Source: Gordionus sp. m RMFG-2023
Lineage: Eukaryota > Nematomorpha > Gordioida > Chordodea > Parachordodidae
NCBI RefSeq assembly: GCF_954871325.1
Contig: NC_088775.1
Location: forward strand, 68,611,561-68,675,560
Direction: 5' to 3'
Length of the DNA stretch: 64,000 nucleotides
Shown here: one piece after another, positions 23,779-35,275 of the stretch
How positions within the stretch are numbered: the stretch's first letter is position 1
Layout: every line of letters begins with the position of its first letter
The notes under the pieces: model-generated
The model's input: the letters and a program-made list of their open reading frames with translations, nothing else
Told to the model about the DNA's origin: nothing
The model's database searches: none
Program-made: the position numbers and the translations under genes

Positions 23779-25249
23779 TTAATTTGACAGCTTTTGTTGG
23801 TGATTTAAAAGATAGAGTAAAGGTTTATAAAAAATTGATAGTGCATTTCAAATGACCAATATTTTATTATTAGATCAACAAAGATGGGGTTTTGCCGTTG
23901 TTTTCGCACCTTATTATGAGAGCACAAAATACGTGAACATTTTTTATATTTTGTTATCATTCAATTCGAACATCATATAAAAAAATAAAATGTCAATACC
24001 CGTTATCGTTTTTTCGAACAAATTCTTATTCAAAACGAACATTTATAAAAAAAAATTTTTTTACATTAAGTTTATAATTTTATTCATTAAAAAAATTCTA
24101 AATAAATTTATTTGCTTAAAATAAATTTGTGCATCAATGGTATTGCATAAAAGTAGATTATAAAATAATCAAAATAATCTTGAAAAATAATTTTTTTTAT
24201 AGCTTTATTAATATTTAATCATACGGAAAAAAATTTATATATTATTTTAATAATTAATGGCGCCATGGCTAAGCAGGTATTTATATATTCCTTTACATGA
24301 GAAAAATATCTTTCACAATCTTGAATTGATATCTATAAATTTAAATTTAAAAGTAAAAAAATATTATAAAATAATTTTATTAAAATGTTATATTATTTTT
24401 GTTTACCTTTGTATTTGAGAAAGTTCAAACTGTAATTATGCACATGAGATTTACATTTTTTTTATGTTAATGCACATGTTTCTTTTTTAGTGTTTTCATG
24501 ATGACACAATGATGGATATTTTTTAAAAAAATAGTTAATATCATTCTTAACCTCCATCATTAAAAAAAATTTATTATAATATTACTTTCCAAATCTTAAG
24601 GCAAAATTATCCACTTATATAAAAAAATCACAACTTTCTTTGTATTCAACAATAAGTTTATAAATATTCTTTTTTCAAAAAAAAGAAGATTATATTTTAT
24701 TTACATGCAATTAGTGTTGTTAATTGGTTGGTTGTGTAGAGCCCAGACCCGGGGTTTGGGTCGAAAATATCGACTAAACCAGCTCTGAGCACGAACCCCT
24801 AGCACAGACCCGGGGTCCAGACCTGGCACAAGAACCCATTTATTTTTAACTTTTTTTTGAACTTAGTAGGAAGGTATACATAAGATTTATTCATTAAAAG
24901 AACAAGCGTTCCCTCTAGGTCTCGCTCGATAGGCTATTATGGCTAGGTGTGTTAATTATATACTGTAGTCTACTATTAATCATAATTATTATTATGAATA
25001 TTTTTAACAACAACATGATGATATTGATATTATGTATGGGCGTCAAATAAAAGGTGTTTTAATTAAATTTTACTTTAATACTTATTATTATATTAATATT
25101 CTAAGTGGGCGGGTCTACTAGGTCTTATGAGGTCAGAAATATTTTTAACAATGGAAAATATTGAAATGGGTAGTGTTGTTCGACTCAGTCGAAAACTGAG
25201 TCTAAGTTTTGGGTCGAAAAAATCGACCCAAACTGACTTGAGTTATGAA

Positions 25250-25640
25250 CTCGAGATAAACTTGAGTCGTCGACTAGAGGACGAATATTTCAAATTAATT
25301 ATTAATAATTAAGATTTGTTCTGTTTTTTACATTTTTTTATTTTAGACTTCCAACTTGAGATTTAAATAGGAATTATATACTTTAGTCAACTAGAGGACG
25401 AATAGTTCTATGAACTTGATTCGACTAAAGGACCAATATTTCAAATTAGTTATTATTAATTAAGATATTTGTTGTTTATTACTTTTTTTTTATTTTAGAC
25501 TTCCAACTTGAGTTGCAAATAGGAATTATATACTTGAGTCGACTAGAGGACAAATAGTTATACTTATATGAACGTGAGTCGACTAGAGGACGAATATATC
25601 ATATTTGTTATTATTAATTAATTTATTTGCTCTGTTTTTA
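25250..25640. repeat. tandem repeat, unit about 180 bp
   Basis: About two and a half copies of a unit carrying GAGTCGACTAGAGGACGAAT, TTATTATTAATTAAGAT and ACTTCCAACTTGAG. Confidence 0.7.
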
Positions 25641-25932
25641 CACAGGATAATTATAATGACCAATATTGTTTGTTAGCTGTTTTAATTTTCCACCTATTAA
25701 AATAAGTAAAATTTTTTAATGTAATGTGCAGATACACATGGTATGTGTACCTGGACCACCTGCTAAAACACAGTTTTTAGGTCGTAAGAAAGCAAATCTA
25801 CACAGATCTAACTGTATATCGTTATGAATCTATCTAAAGTGAATGAAAAGTTCTTTAATATTACATAAAATTAGCCTTTTCTGCACTTGATATTTTCCTA
25901 TTTACATATAAAATTATTTTTGCCTGCATAAG

Positions 25933-26182
25933 TAGTGTTGTTAATTGGTTGGTTGTGTAGAGTTCAGACCCGGGGTTTGGGTCTAAAATATCGACAAAAC
26001 CAGCTCTGAGCACGAACCCCGAGCACAGACCCGGCGTTCAGACCCAAGGTCCAGATCCGGAAAGATGGCACAAAGGTTTAGACATTATCGAAAACTCGAT
26101 GCTTAGACAATTGTTTTCTGGTTAAAATATTGATTTAGCCGTTTTTAAAAATCGGCTCAAAAATAACCGTTTAACAACACTA
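25933..26182. mobile_element. short hAT-type MITE
   Basis: TAGTGTTGTTAATTGGTTGG at the left mirrors AACCGTTTAACAACACTA at the right. The left part is closely similar to the left end of the 24712 element. No target duplication is visible (TGCATAAG against ATAGAAAT). Confidence 0.6.
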
Positions 26183-27869
26183 ATAGAAATCCTGATCACA
26201 TTATTTAATAAATATATATTTTATTATATCATTGAAAACAAACTCCCTTTTTTGCTTAAAAATACAGGTAAAGCATTATAGGTAAACCGAATGTTAAAGA
26301 CTCAATTTGGTGCCAATTTTTATTATTTTTTGATAGCCCTTTAGAGAATATTTTTACTTACAATATGATATATAATTAGTTTTTGAGATATAAGCATTTT
26401 AAAAATTTTACAGATTTGAGCCCCTATATCTCAAGAACCAGGTGTTATAGCGAGGTAAAATAACGGCTTTCTCATTTATTTACCCTTCTAAATAATTCCA
26501 GAAAAAAATGAAATAAAGGCGTGGATAAAATTTATTTTTAACTATTTTATATAATTATTTTTACTTTTTGCAACTCCTGTCTGATACATTTTTTATATTT
26601 TATATTTATTTTATAAACAGACAAAGTTAGATCATGTTTTTTTTCAAATAATATTTTATTTTTTGTTTATTTACATAAAAATATAAAAAATTCTTTGAAT
26701 CTCCTACAAAAATACGAATCAAATCATATATTTACATAATTTGTGTTTTCGAATAGAATAATTATATTATTCGTATTAGTAAGAATTAAATAATTCCTTA
26801 TTCGTATCGGTTCGAATAATGAAAACATTATTGTTTTTGATTCATCGAATATTCGATGCCAAAAATTAAATTCTTCAAAAATATATTCAAAAATGATATT
26901 AAAAATTAATAAGTGATTTATAGATGTTGAAAAAAAAAGTAAAAACTTTTCAAGGAACTTTTAAATACTTAAGAATCATGTCAAATATTTCTGGGTTTGA
27001 AAATTTCTGAATAATTTGAAATATTAACAAATAATTTGGAATATTTATTTACGAATAATTTCTAATATTTATAAATTATTTCAAATAATGAGAATAATTC
27101 GATCTAATAATTAATAGATAAATAAAATATTCCACAGATAATATATTTTCTTTATTCGATTCGAATAAAATAATTTTTTTATTCATAAAATACGAATCTT
27201 ATGAAATAAAATAGTATAGTGAATAATTCGTTTTAGGTATAATTTTATTTTTTGTTAAATTTTACTCAATTTCCTACAAAAGAAAATGATGATATTAAAG
27301 TTCGAATCAAATATACTAATACAGAATTTTATTTAAAAAAAATAGTTTCTCGTTTTAGAATCATAAAGACGCCAGTATTGTCGTAATTTTTAATAGGATC
27401 AGAACTATCCGGGATTATCGCGGGTTTTTAAGAAATCCCTTTATACAAAGAATTATTTTAAAGAAAATATAATCAAATATCTTCATTTGGTGAATGTATG
27501 GAAAAAATTAATAAATTTTTTTTAAACTTTCCCTTTTTCTTAACATTTAAAAAAAAATGATTAAATGGTGTCTTTTTTATCCAAGAGTCTTTATTTTATA
27601 TTAGAAAAAATTATATGCCATTATTTTTTAATAATATCATATTTGCTACAATTTATATAAAGTAACCAATGAGACAGTCAAAAAAAAATCTAAGAATTTA
27701 TTCTTATTCTTTTTATTTTTACGGTTTATATTTTTTAAAATATATTTAGCCTTTTCAATATTAAAATTTATTTTGTAAATATACAATAACACTGCACAAT
27801 ACAATAAATAATATAAAATATATTTTATTCTGTAAGACTAATATCCCAATTATTTAGGCATATACAATA

Positions 27870-28030
27870 TTTAAGGATTGTTCCCGACATCCTATTTCGC
27901 TTCTTTGTCTAAAAGTCTACTGCCTTGCTAAAGACTCTCTCACTTGGAACGCTTGTCGTTTGTTGAGCCAGGAAATCTTTAGCTATCAACGACAAGGTTG
28001 GGTAATAATCACTGTTCTTCACACCAAATT
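27870..28030 (-). pseudogene. hAT transposase C-terminal fragment
   Basis: Minus-strand sequence reads YYPTLSLIAKDFLAQQTTSV then PSERVFSKAVDF, the hAT dimerisation signature. An in-frame stop follows. Confidence 0.75.
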
Positions 28031-28789
28031 TAAAATCTTTGTGCTCAAGGGTTAAAAAGTTATTCGCGTTAACATTTTTACCCCGTCAATTGCTTTACCC
28101 CGGTCTCCCCTACATAGAGAAAATTATTTAAGAGATATATAATATCTCATGCTCATGATATTTAATTAAATTAAAATTAAGAATAAAATATAATAAAAAA
28201 ATATATAAAGTATTAAAAGTATGTATTATAATTTTGTTCTTATAAATACCCCTCCCCCTCTTTCCTTGATTTAATATTTTTTTAAAAAATTTTTTTTTCT
28301 CTATCAATGAAAAAAATAACAAATCTATTCCCCTCCCTTTTTTTTCCCCCCAAAAATTAATTCCATAATAAAAATATTTATTTTTTGTTTAAATAATTTC
28401 ATTCCCAAGTCAAAATTAAATATAAACCCTCTTCCTCCCTCCCTCTTTTCTTTACTTTATTATTTATATCCTTGTTTATAAAAAAATATAAGAATTTTAA
28501 ATTTTCATTTGATAAATTTTTTGGAGAATTTTCTTATAAATAAACAAGAGTTTTATATAAATAAAAAAAACATTAAATAAATGTATCCCACCCACCCAAA
28601 TTTATAAATGGGGGTTTTATTATAAAACAATTATTTTATTCATTTTTTTTATTTTATTTAACATTATTAATTCCTGATTTTTTATTTCAAAATATAATAA
28701 ACAAGTGAAAATAAAAATAAGGAAAAAACAAGAAAGTTAAACTTAAAATTAAAAAATTTTTTAAAAAATAAGATGCAAATTATTTAAAT

Positions 28790-28960
28790 TATCTCAAATA
28801 ATTCTTGCTGCTCCTTGCACCCAGGTCTCAGTTGAGAGAGCATTTAGTGCATTAGCACTAACTGTAACCTCTCTAAGGGCATAGACAAAGATATACTTGA
28901 TGATATTTTAATTATAAAGCTTAATCGTACATTGTTAAATAATGTGATATTTTAAATCAT
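28790..28960 (+). pseudogene. hAT transposase C-terminal fragment
   Basis: Plus-strand sequence reads ILAAPCTQVSVERAFSALAL and, after a stop, LDDILIIKLN, a second hAT dimerisation block unlike the one at 27870. Two different hAT proteins therefore lie within the 4.6-kb unit. Confidence 0.75.
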
Positions 28961-29618
28961 TATTTATATAACCTATTTCATTATAAAGTTATTGTTTACA
29001 TTGAAATTTTAATAAATAAAAATTCATATATATGACTGATTTAGATGATAACTATATAAATAGATTTTTTGTATGAATAGTATAATCAGAGGGGGGCGTA
29101 TTTTACTAGTCGGCTTGAGTTCACGACTAACGACTTCTGACTCTGAGTCGGGTGAACTCGACTTTTTAACAACACTAGATATAGGCGTCAAATAAAAGGG
29201 AATTTAATTATATCTTGATTGTAAGGGTCTGAACCCCGGGTCTGTGCTCAGGGTTCGTGCTTAGAGCTGGCATGAGCACAAAATTGGGTTGTAAATTTTA
29301 CGACCAAATTAACAACACTACATGCAATACAAGTGAGATGCATAAAATTATTTTGAACTAATAAATTTATTTAGAATTTTTTTTAATGAATAAATTATAA
29401 ATTTAATGTTAAAATTATTTTTTTTATAAATGTTCGTTTTGAATAAGAATTTGTTCGAAATAACGATAAAAGATAGGGGTATTTACATTTTTTATATATG
29501 ATGTTCGAAATGGATAACAAAATAAAAAAAAGGTTGTTTACATATTTTGTGCTCTCAAAATGAGTTTCTGTGTCGAAACAATGGCAAATCCTGTAATATA
29601 ATCTTTTAAGTGAATTAC

Positions 29619-29694
29619 CCAAATTTTTAAGATGATTTTCGTTAGGAAGACAATTTAAAAGTGAAACAAAGCTACCCCACATCGATTGGCAACT
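29619..29694 (-). CDS. SMG5: SMG5 exon 13
   Basis: Encodes SCQSMWGSFVSLLNCLPNEN then HLKNL, matching human SSQSLWNRLSVLLNLLPAAG. The donor is G|GTAATT, phase 1. A long inverted repeat ends only about 20 bp inside the following intron. Confidence 0.9.
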
Positions 29695-29783
29695 CTTTAA
29701 AAAATTATGTTATTAATAACAGATATATATAATATTATAATTAATAGCAAATAAATTTCCTAATCGGGTTTCATTGTAAGTTG

Positions 29784-30071
29784 AGGGACTTCTACTAGGG
29801 GGTATGAAGCAAGATCGTCAATGAAATTGGGGGGGGGGTATTTATGAAGAGACTATAGTCATTTGAAATAAAATGGGGATGGGGGGAGGGTTCATTTAGA
29901 CTTTATTTATTTTCTATTTTTGATTTGGTAAGAGGGGGTGGGGCCAAAATTTTATTGGGAGAGGTGGGGATAACATTTAGATGGGAAGGGCGGAGTGAAA
30001 TTTTAGAGGGTAGGAGGTACAAAATTTGAGAGATAAAATAATCATTGGTTTAGGGAGGTATAGAAGTCCCT
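29784..30071. mobile_element. 288-bp MITE in SMG5 intron 12
   Basis: AGGGACTTCTACTAGGGGG at the left mirrors GGGAGGTATAGAAGTCCCT at the right. AAGTTG flanks both sides (29778-29783 and 30072-30077). The inside is G-rich on this strand. The family is not assigned. Confidence 0.7.
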
Positions 30072-30320
30072 AAGTTGAAGAAATATGATACTCAAATTAT
30101 TGTTGTTAAAGCAACTGGTTAGTTAAAGTATATCAGATTTTAATCAACTTACTTAGGCTATTAAATATAATGTCTCACGTAACTAGTTATTTTTGAAATA
30201 TAACTGAAACTAGTCACCTTTTTAGCATGCAACTTGTGATTTAAAAATAACTTTCAATAACACTACAAATTATGCACTTCACTTGCCTCATTTTGAATGA
30301 TGACAAAAAAATTATAATAC

Positions 30321-31010
30321 CTTGGAGCACATGTTCAAAATTTCATTATGACTTTCTAGCCAACCACAAAATATTTTAACTAAGCATAAAAGCTTTTCTC
30401 TTTTGATCAAATCAACTATAGCCTTAATCGATATGTCCTCGGATAATTCTTTATTTTCAATCTCCTTTACATCAATTATTTTATCATCATTTTCAAGATC
30501 GTTTTCGGATATTTTTCCATGGTTTTTCATATTTTTATTATGTTTAGTAGAAAGTAATCTTTCGAAGGGTACCCTATCCGAGATCTCGTTTTGAGAATCG
30601 AACCCACCTTCCTCTTCCTCTTCATTGTCTTTATTTTCCTTATCTCCTTCCACAACTTTCTCTGGACTTTCAATCGAATCTTTATCCGAGGTAACATTAT
30701 GTGACACTTCATCTGATAAGTCTTCTTCATTTCTATAGCTGATCAAGTTATCTTTATTTTCATTCGTCGTTTCTTCTCCTTGTACCTTTTCCATCTCGTG
30801 ACTTTCCTCGGAATCCAAACTTTGTGATAAAGACCAATCGCTCTCGCAAGAAGAGTAATTGTCCTCGTTTTTATCCTTAAAAATTTCATCTTGAGCACTT
30901 GAAGAATTTCTCTTGTTACGTCGTAATGGTCTCCTACGATTGCTCGGTGGAATTCTAGGACTTTCAGTGCTTATAGAAGTATTTTCTGTCGGGGTGGTAG
31001 ATTTAGAAGA
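30321..31010 (-). CDS. SMG5: SMG5 exon 12 (acidic Ser-rich linker)
   Basis: The largest exon, 230 codons. It opens with a basic stretch (RRRPLRRNKR) like the RLRRRRHP region of human SMG5. It continues with an Asp/Glu/Ser-rich low-complexity linker and ends with IKREKLLCLVKIFCGWLESH. That end matches human LMAEGLLPAVKVFLDWLRTN. The linker is predicted to be disordered. Phase 0 at both ends; donor GTATTA. Confidence 0.93.
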
Positions 31011-31305
31011 CTGTTTGGAAATTTAAAAAATATATTTTATCAAAATAATTTGATATTAGATACTATAACTATAATGATAATCGGCAAGTTTATATATTTT
31101 AATTGTCAAAACTTATTTTAAATTACATTTTAGTATTTTTGATGGTAATTTAATTATGATAGGACATTTATTAAAAATTTATTTATTCGATTTTTTAATT
31201 GTATAAAACAACCAAATAAGTAGGAATAATATATAAGATTATTTTTAAAAAGATTCGTTAATCTTAATATCCTAATCCTATTATCCTAATTCAATATAAT
31301 ATTAC

Positions 31306-31340
31306 CTGAGCTTGCTCGAGTATCTCATCGTTACCAATTC
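31306..31340 (-). CDS. SMG5: SMG5 exon 11 (35-bp microexon)
   Basis: A short exon encoding GIGNDEILEQAQ, with a CTAG acceptor and a good CAG|GTAATA donor. It restores phase 0 between exons 10 and 12. It lies in the poorly conserved linker, so support comes from splice sites and phase rather than homology. Confidence 0.7.
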
Positions 31341-32681
31341 CTAGGTTTATTAAAATAGAAATATTTTTTTAAATATTTAACTTGTTTTAAATTAACATAA
31401 AAAAGTTTTAATGCTGTTACAATCAATATAAGTTGTTACGAAATTTCAAACAACTTTTTTGGTTGTAAACAAAAAATTCTAATAAATTTTATTTTTTGTT
31501 CTTTCTATAACTCCTATTATTTCTTCAAGATAGCAGCTATCAATCTACCTAGTTGTTATGCCAGAATTAAATTTTTGGTTAACAAATTTATAAGTTTAAA
31601 ATTTTTATTCTCTTGGTTATTTTATGGAATTATAAAAGATTCATATCATCGCCCAAAATGATGTTGATACACCTTCTAATTGGAATTGTTCTAGTTTAAA
31701 TAATAAAAGTTAAAGATAAATGTCCAATTTTAATAAAGCAAAATGAAAATTGCATTGGAAATATTTTATTCAAAGCCTTGAAATTGGATGTAAAAAAACA
31801 ATGTCGAAAAATACTAATTTCATAAGGATAAATATATATTTTATCCCTGGGTAACTATTGCTTAAATTTTTAGTGTTCAATATCTGATTTTGAATCTCAT
31901 CTAAAGAAAATAACCTCAACAATTTAAATTATATTTTCCTTGATATATTTATTCATAATCTAAATTTTTTGCATAAAGTCTGAAAAAAAATCAATATTGC
32001 ATATTATCCTTTTTTTAAATGAAATTTCACGAAAGTTTCCATTGTTTCCCATTTTTCTCACAAATTTCCTTAGGATTTTCCCATAATTATAGTTTTCCAG
32101 AAAATTTAGGTAGCTAATTAGATCTAAAAGAATTTGTTAGGTTTCTAACAGATTGTATTGTAACAGCTACAACTTTATGGTAATAACCTTTGCATATTTA
32201 TTTATTTTCATATTTATTGACATAAATGAAATTGGTATAAAAATATCGCAACTCAATTTTTCATTAGTATACTTTTAATAAGGTCATTAAAATTCATTAA
32301 AGAATAATCAGGTGTCCTTTATCATATTTTGAAACTCATCATTCACATACCCCAAAAATTTGGAGATTTTGTTTTGAATTCTCCATGACAAAAAATCAAT
32401 ATTTAAATATTTGAACTAAAAAACTTTTTTTAACCATTACAAATTAAATCGAATTTGTTGTATTTTTAAACTATATTATATTTAATAAACGTCAGTAGAA
32501 ACAAATAGCCTTGAATGATTGATTTAGACAAAATTATTCAAAAAAATAGCCCTCATTTTTTAAATAATTTATAAACCAATTCAAAAACAAAATTATTATA
32601 AAATTAGAAAACATTTTCTCTTATTTCCCTACCTAACAAACCAATATATATTCTGCAAAATTAAAATAAACATTTTTTTAC
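31341..32681 (-). other. SMG5 intron 10
   Basis: A 1341-bp AT-rich intron in which I find no repeat ends, ORF or other signal. Confidence 0.6.
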
Positions 32682-32825
32682 CCGTTATTATATTCTGCAT
32701 GTTGTGTTCATTTTCTTTCGTCATAATTTCCCTTATACCATTTTGCAGATTCAGTACTGTCCTATTGAGAACGTAGGTGCAAAATCCTATAGTGAAAGCT
32801 ACGGCAAGTGATAAATTTTTTGAAC
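32682..32825 (-). CDS. SMG5: SMG5 exon 10
   Basis: Encodes GSKNLSLAVAFTIGFCTYVL then NRTVLNLQNGIREIM, matching human GSKQYSAAIAFTLALFSHLV then NHVNIRLQ. This is the end of the helical N-terminal domain. The donor is GTAAAA, phase 1. Confidence 0.93.
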
Positions 32826-33125
32826 CTAATTTTGGTCAAAAATAAATAAATTATAAAGCAAATAAGATATGAAACAGAAAAATTATATAAAACGGAACTT
32901 ATTTTATATAATAGCAAAAAATCTATTCCTAATAATCCTATTTTTTAATATTCTAAATATAATTTTAAAAAAATTATAAATATTTTCAGTTTCTTTTTTG
33001 AGCAAGCCTAGTTAATAGAAAATAAAAAATTGAATTATTAACAAGTCTGAATGGTAAGTATCAGTGATGCCATTGTTAAATATTAAGATTTAGAACAATA
33101 TATTAAAAATGATATAAATAATTAC

Positions 33126-33325
33126 CAGTATTCTGAGAAATCGATACGATCAAAAAGCATAATGACGTCATTTGCAAGACTATTTTGGTATCTAGAATGC
33201 TAGGCTCTTGGTTTTTGGTGGCGGAAGCATTTTCATTTATATTAGCGTCGTTAAACGAGGCCAAATTAAAAGAAAAAAGGGTCAACACTTCTTGACATAA
33301 ATTTTGCAACTCCATTAAGTTAACA
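33126..33325 (-). CDS. SMG5: SMG5 exon 9
   Basis: Encodes MELQNLCQEVLTLFSFNLAS and, later, KIVLQMTSLCFLIVSISQNT. It matches human SELTSLCQSVLEDF and LLIFQMVIICLMCVHSLKRA. The donor is GTAATT, phase 1. Confidence 0.93.
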
Positions 33326-33538
33326 CTTGTAAATTTTTATTATTTAAAAAAATAAAGTAAATAATATTCAGTACTCAGGTATCATTAAATGTAATAATTT
33401 TAAACTACAATAATAAGAATAGGGGTTTTTTTAAAGGACCAAATTTTCGATTTATAAAAATGGTGAAAATACTCATTCTTTACAGATTGATTGGGTTTAA
33501 AAAAAATTGGTAATAAACATTTATAACATAATATTTAC

Positions 33539-33610
33539 TTGAGCTCTTCATTGCAAAAGAAGTCCAGTAAATGAATGAATTTTATCAATAAAATTGACAA
33601 ATCATTATAC
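33539..33610 (-). CDS. SMG5: SMG5 exon 8
   Basis: Encodes RYNDLSILLIKFIHLLDFFC then NEEL, matching human KDIKRLLVNFMYLQSLLQ. The acceptor is TTTCAG, the donor GTAAAT, and both ends are phase 2. Confidence 0.9.
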
Positions 33611-34132
33611 CTGAAATATAAAATAAATAGAAAGCAAATTTAAAAATAAAAAGGTAAAACCGATAACTTTATTAACAAATCTCATAAACCGTAAATTTGA
33701 CGAGTATGATCATCATAAAAAAACTTCAATTGCAAATCGATTGTGGGTGTACATGTCTTAGATTAAAATATGATGCCAAAACAACTCTCAAGAAATTATT
33801 GAAAAAACACCAAATACATTTTGTATTACTTAAATAAAATATTGAATATTAGGAATCTGTTGATAAAATTTGAAATTTTGTGGGTGAATCAAACAACCAG
33901 CAAAATTATAAAATCTTTTAAAATTTCATGTGAATCCTAACTCTTACATAAATATCGATTTATAAATAAGTTGTATCTGATGAATTTAATATCAATACAA
34001 GTTAAGCATTTTTTTATTAATAAATTAACCCAATAAAGGTATGTTAAATTTAAATTTAAATAAAATATCAATATTTAATTATGTATCAATCATCCAATTT
34101 GTAAATATTTTTCTTTATATAATTACTTACAA

Positions 34133-34341
34133 GTGTTGAAATGGTCAAATTTTAAATATGGCTGGATCAAGATTATAAACAAAATAATATTATATAAAAC
34201 TGGAGATTTTGCTCAGAGTAGCAGAAAAGTTTAAATATATATATCAGATAAATCTTGAGGCTTACATAATATTATTTTGGCTATAATCTTAATCGCGCCG
34301 TTTTTAAAAATCGACGCAAATCGGGCTGTTTAACAACACTA
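34133..34341. mobile_element. short hAT-type MITE in SMG5 intron 7
   Basis: The right end CTGTTTAACAACACTA belongs to the TAGTGTTGTTAAA family. The left end GTGTTGAAATGG appears to have lost its first bases. CTTACAA flanks both sides (34126-34132 and 34342-34348). The rest of the 1.1-kb intron is featureless. Confidence 0.6.
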
Positions 34342-34733
34342 CTTACAAACATACAGATAATATTTCCATTTTATTTCTTATATAATTTCGTTTCACTTTA
34401 TCATGTTAATTTAACCATGTGCTTAACAATAAACAAAATTTCAAAAGGCTTAGAGGTCAGCCCAGCCCAGTTGCTGGTTAGTAAGATTTATACCCAGACC
34501 CAAAAACGATGAATATTGCCCCGTCTTTTTTAGTCGGACATCCTTCATTATTTTTCATAAAAAATAAAATCATAGGAATAGGGCTGCACGTTCCCGACCA
34601 ATAAAAAAATTTTAGGTCCAGATTTGCATAAAATAAATTCTAAATGAAATGGAAAAGCTAAGTTAAAGTGTAAAGAAAATGTATGTAAATATACAACGAA
34701 ATGATAGTGTATGTAAATCTAAATATATAATAC

Positions 34734-34841
34734 CTTGAAGTGGTATCGTTTAATCTTATTTCTTCATACATGGGCCTAACCCTTTCAAAAACTCTTTTCA
34801 AGTTAGAATGGGCGCCTTCAAAACTTTGATTACTCATTGTG
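34734..34841 (-). CDS. SMG5: SMG5 exon 7
   Basis: Encodes CTMSNQSFEGAHSNLKRVFE and then RVRPMYEEIRLNDTTS. It matches the highly conserved human CIQSEVSFEGAYGNLKRLYD. The acceptor is AACAG after a T tract and the donor GTATTA, phase 2. Confidence 0.95.
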
Positions 34842-35008
34842 CTGTTAAAAAAAATTTGATTAAACTATTGGCCAAAAAAAGATATTAAGAAAATACATTT
34901 TTTAAATAGTTAGACCAGAAAATAGAATAACATACATAGGATAAATGATAATATTTTAAAACCTCGACTATATATACTTTTTATGTAAAAAAAAATAATA
35001 AAATAAAC

Positions 35009-35087
35009 CAGTTCATGTAATGAAAAATAGCTATAATCCCTTGATACTTCATGTTGAATAATGTACCTAATTGACTATGAGGCATGC
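35009..35087 (-). CDS. SMG5: SMG5 exon 6
   Basis: Encodes GMPHSQLGTLFNMKYQGIIA then IFHYMN, matching human GMPFNQLGTLAGSKYYNVEA then MYCYLR, a TPR-like repeat. The donor is GTTTAT, phase 2. Confidence 0.92.
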
Positions 35088-35176
35088 CTATAATAAAAAG
35101 TATTATGTAATTTTGTGTTATTTAAATATTGATTCAAGTAAATTTAAATTAAGAAAAACAAGGAATAAATGTGAAC

Positions 35177-35275
35177 CTAAATCAGGACATAGCAATATAG
35201 CCTGGTGATAATATCTTTCAGCCAAATTTTCACCTAAGTGATATTCATCCTTTTCGATATCTGAATAATAGCGAG
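35177..35275 (-). CDS. SMG5: SMG5 exon 5
   Basis: Encodes ARYYSDIEKDEYHLGENLAE followed by RYYHQAILLCPDL. This continues the YLGDL motif of exon 4 across the giant intron exactly as in human SMG5 (SRYQNELAG, then LLAERFYYQALSVAPQI). Phase is 1 at both ends; the donor is GTTCAC. Confidence 0.93.

Larger units (their letters stand above)
25173..29170. mobile_element. possible second hAT nested in the first
   Basis: TAGTGTTGTTCGACTCAGTC at 25173 mirrors GACTTTTTAACAACACTA ending near 29177, with GACTCAGAGTC-type subterminal motifs. Just outside, GGGCGTCAAATAAAAGG (25038) and AGGCGTCAAATAAAAGG (29183) are shared. No clean duplication was found. Confidence 0.4.
24712..29320 (+). mobile_element. 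4.6-kb hAT-type element in SMG5 intron 13
   Basis: Ends TAGTGTTGTTAATTGG and CCAAATTAACAACACTA-type, with about 120 bp of subterminal inverted repeat containing CAGACCCGGGGTT and AGCTCTGAGCACGAACC. An 8-bp duplication CATGCAAT flanks it (24704-24711 and 29321-29328). It holds hAT transposase fragments on both strands and nested repeats, so it is a composite of several insertions. Confidence 0.85.
23880..29600. mobile_element. inverted-repeat-bounded unit enclosing a hAT
   Basis: The segment 23880-24135 recurs inverted at about 29340-29600; shared blocks include TTGAATAAGAATTTGTTCGA-like and GAGAGCACAAAATA-like sequence. Read outward, the arms end GGGTTTTGCCGTTG and CATTGGCAAATCC-like. The unit of about 5.7 kb contains the 4.6-kb hAT at 24712-29320. 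The right arm ends about 20 bp from the SMG5 exon 13 donor. No target duplication was seen. Confidence 0.6.

Noticed and set aside
29395-29682. 95-codon minus-strand ORF as a separate gene
   Set aside because: Only its first 21 codons belong to SMG5 exon 13; the rest is intron and transposon-arm sequence.
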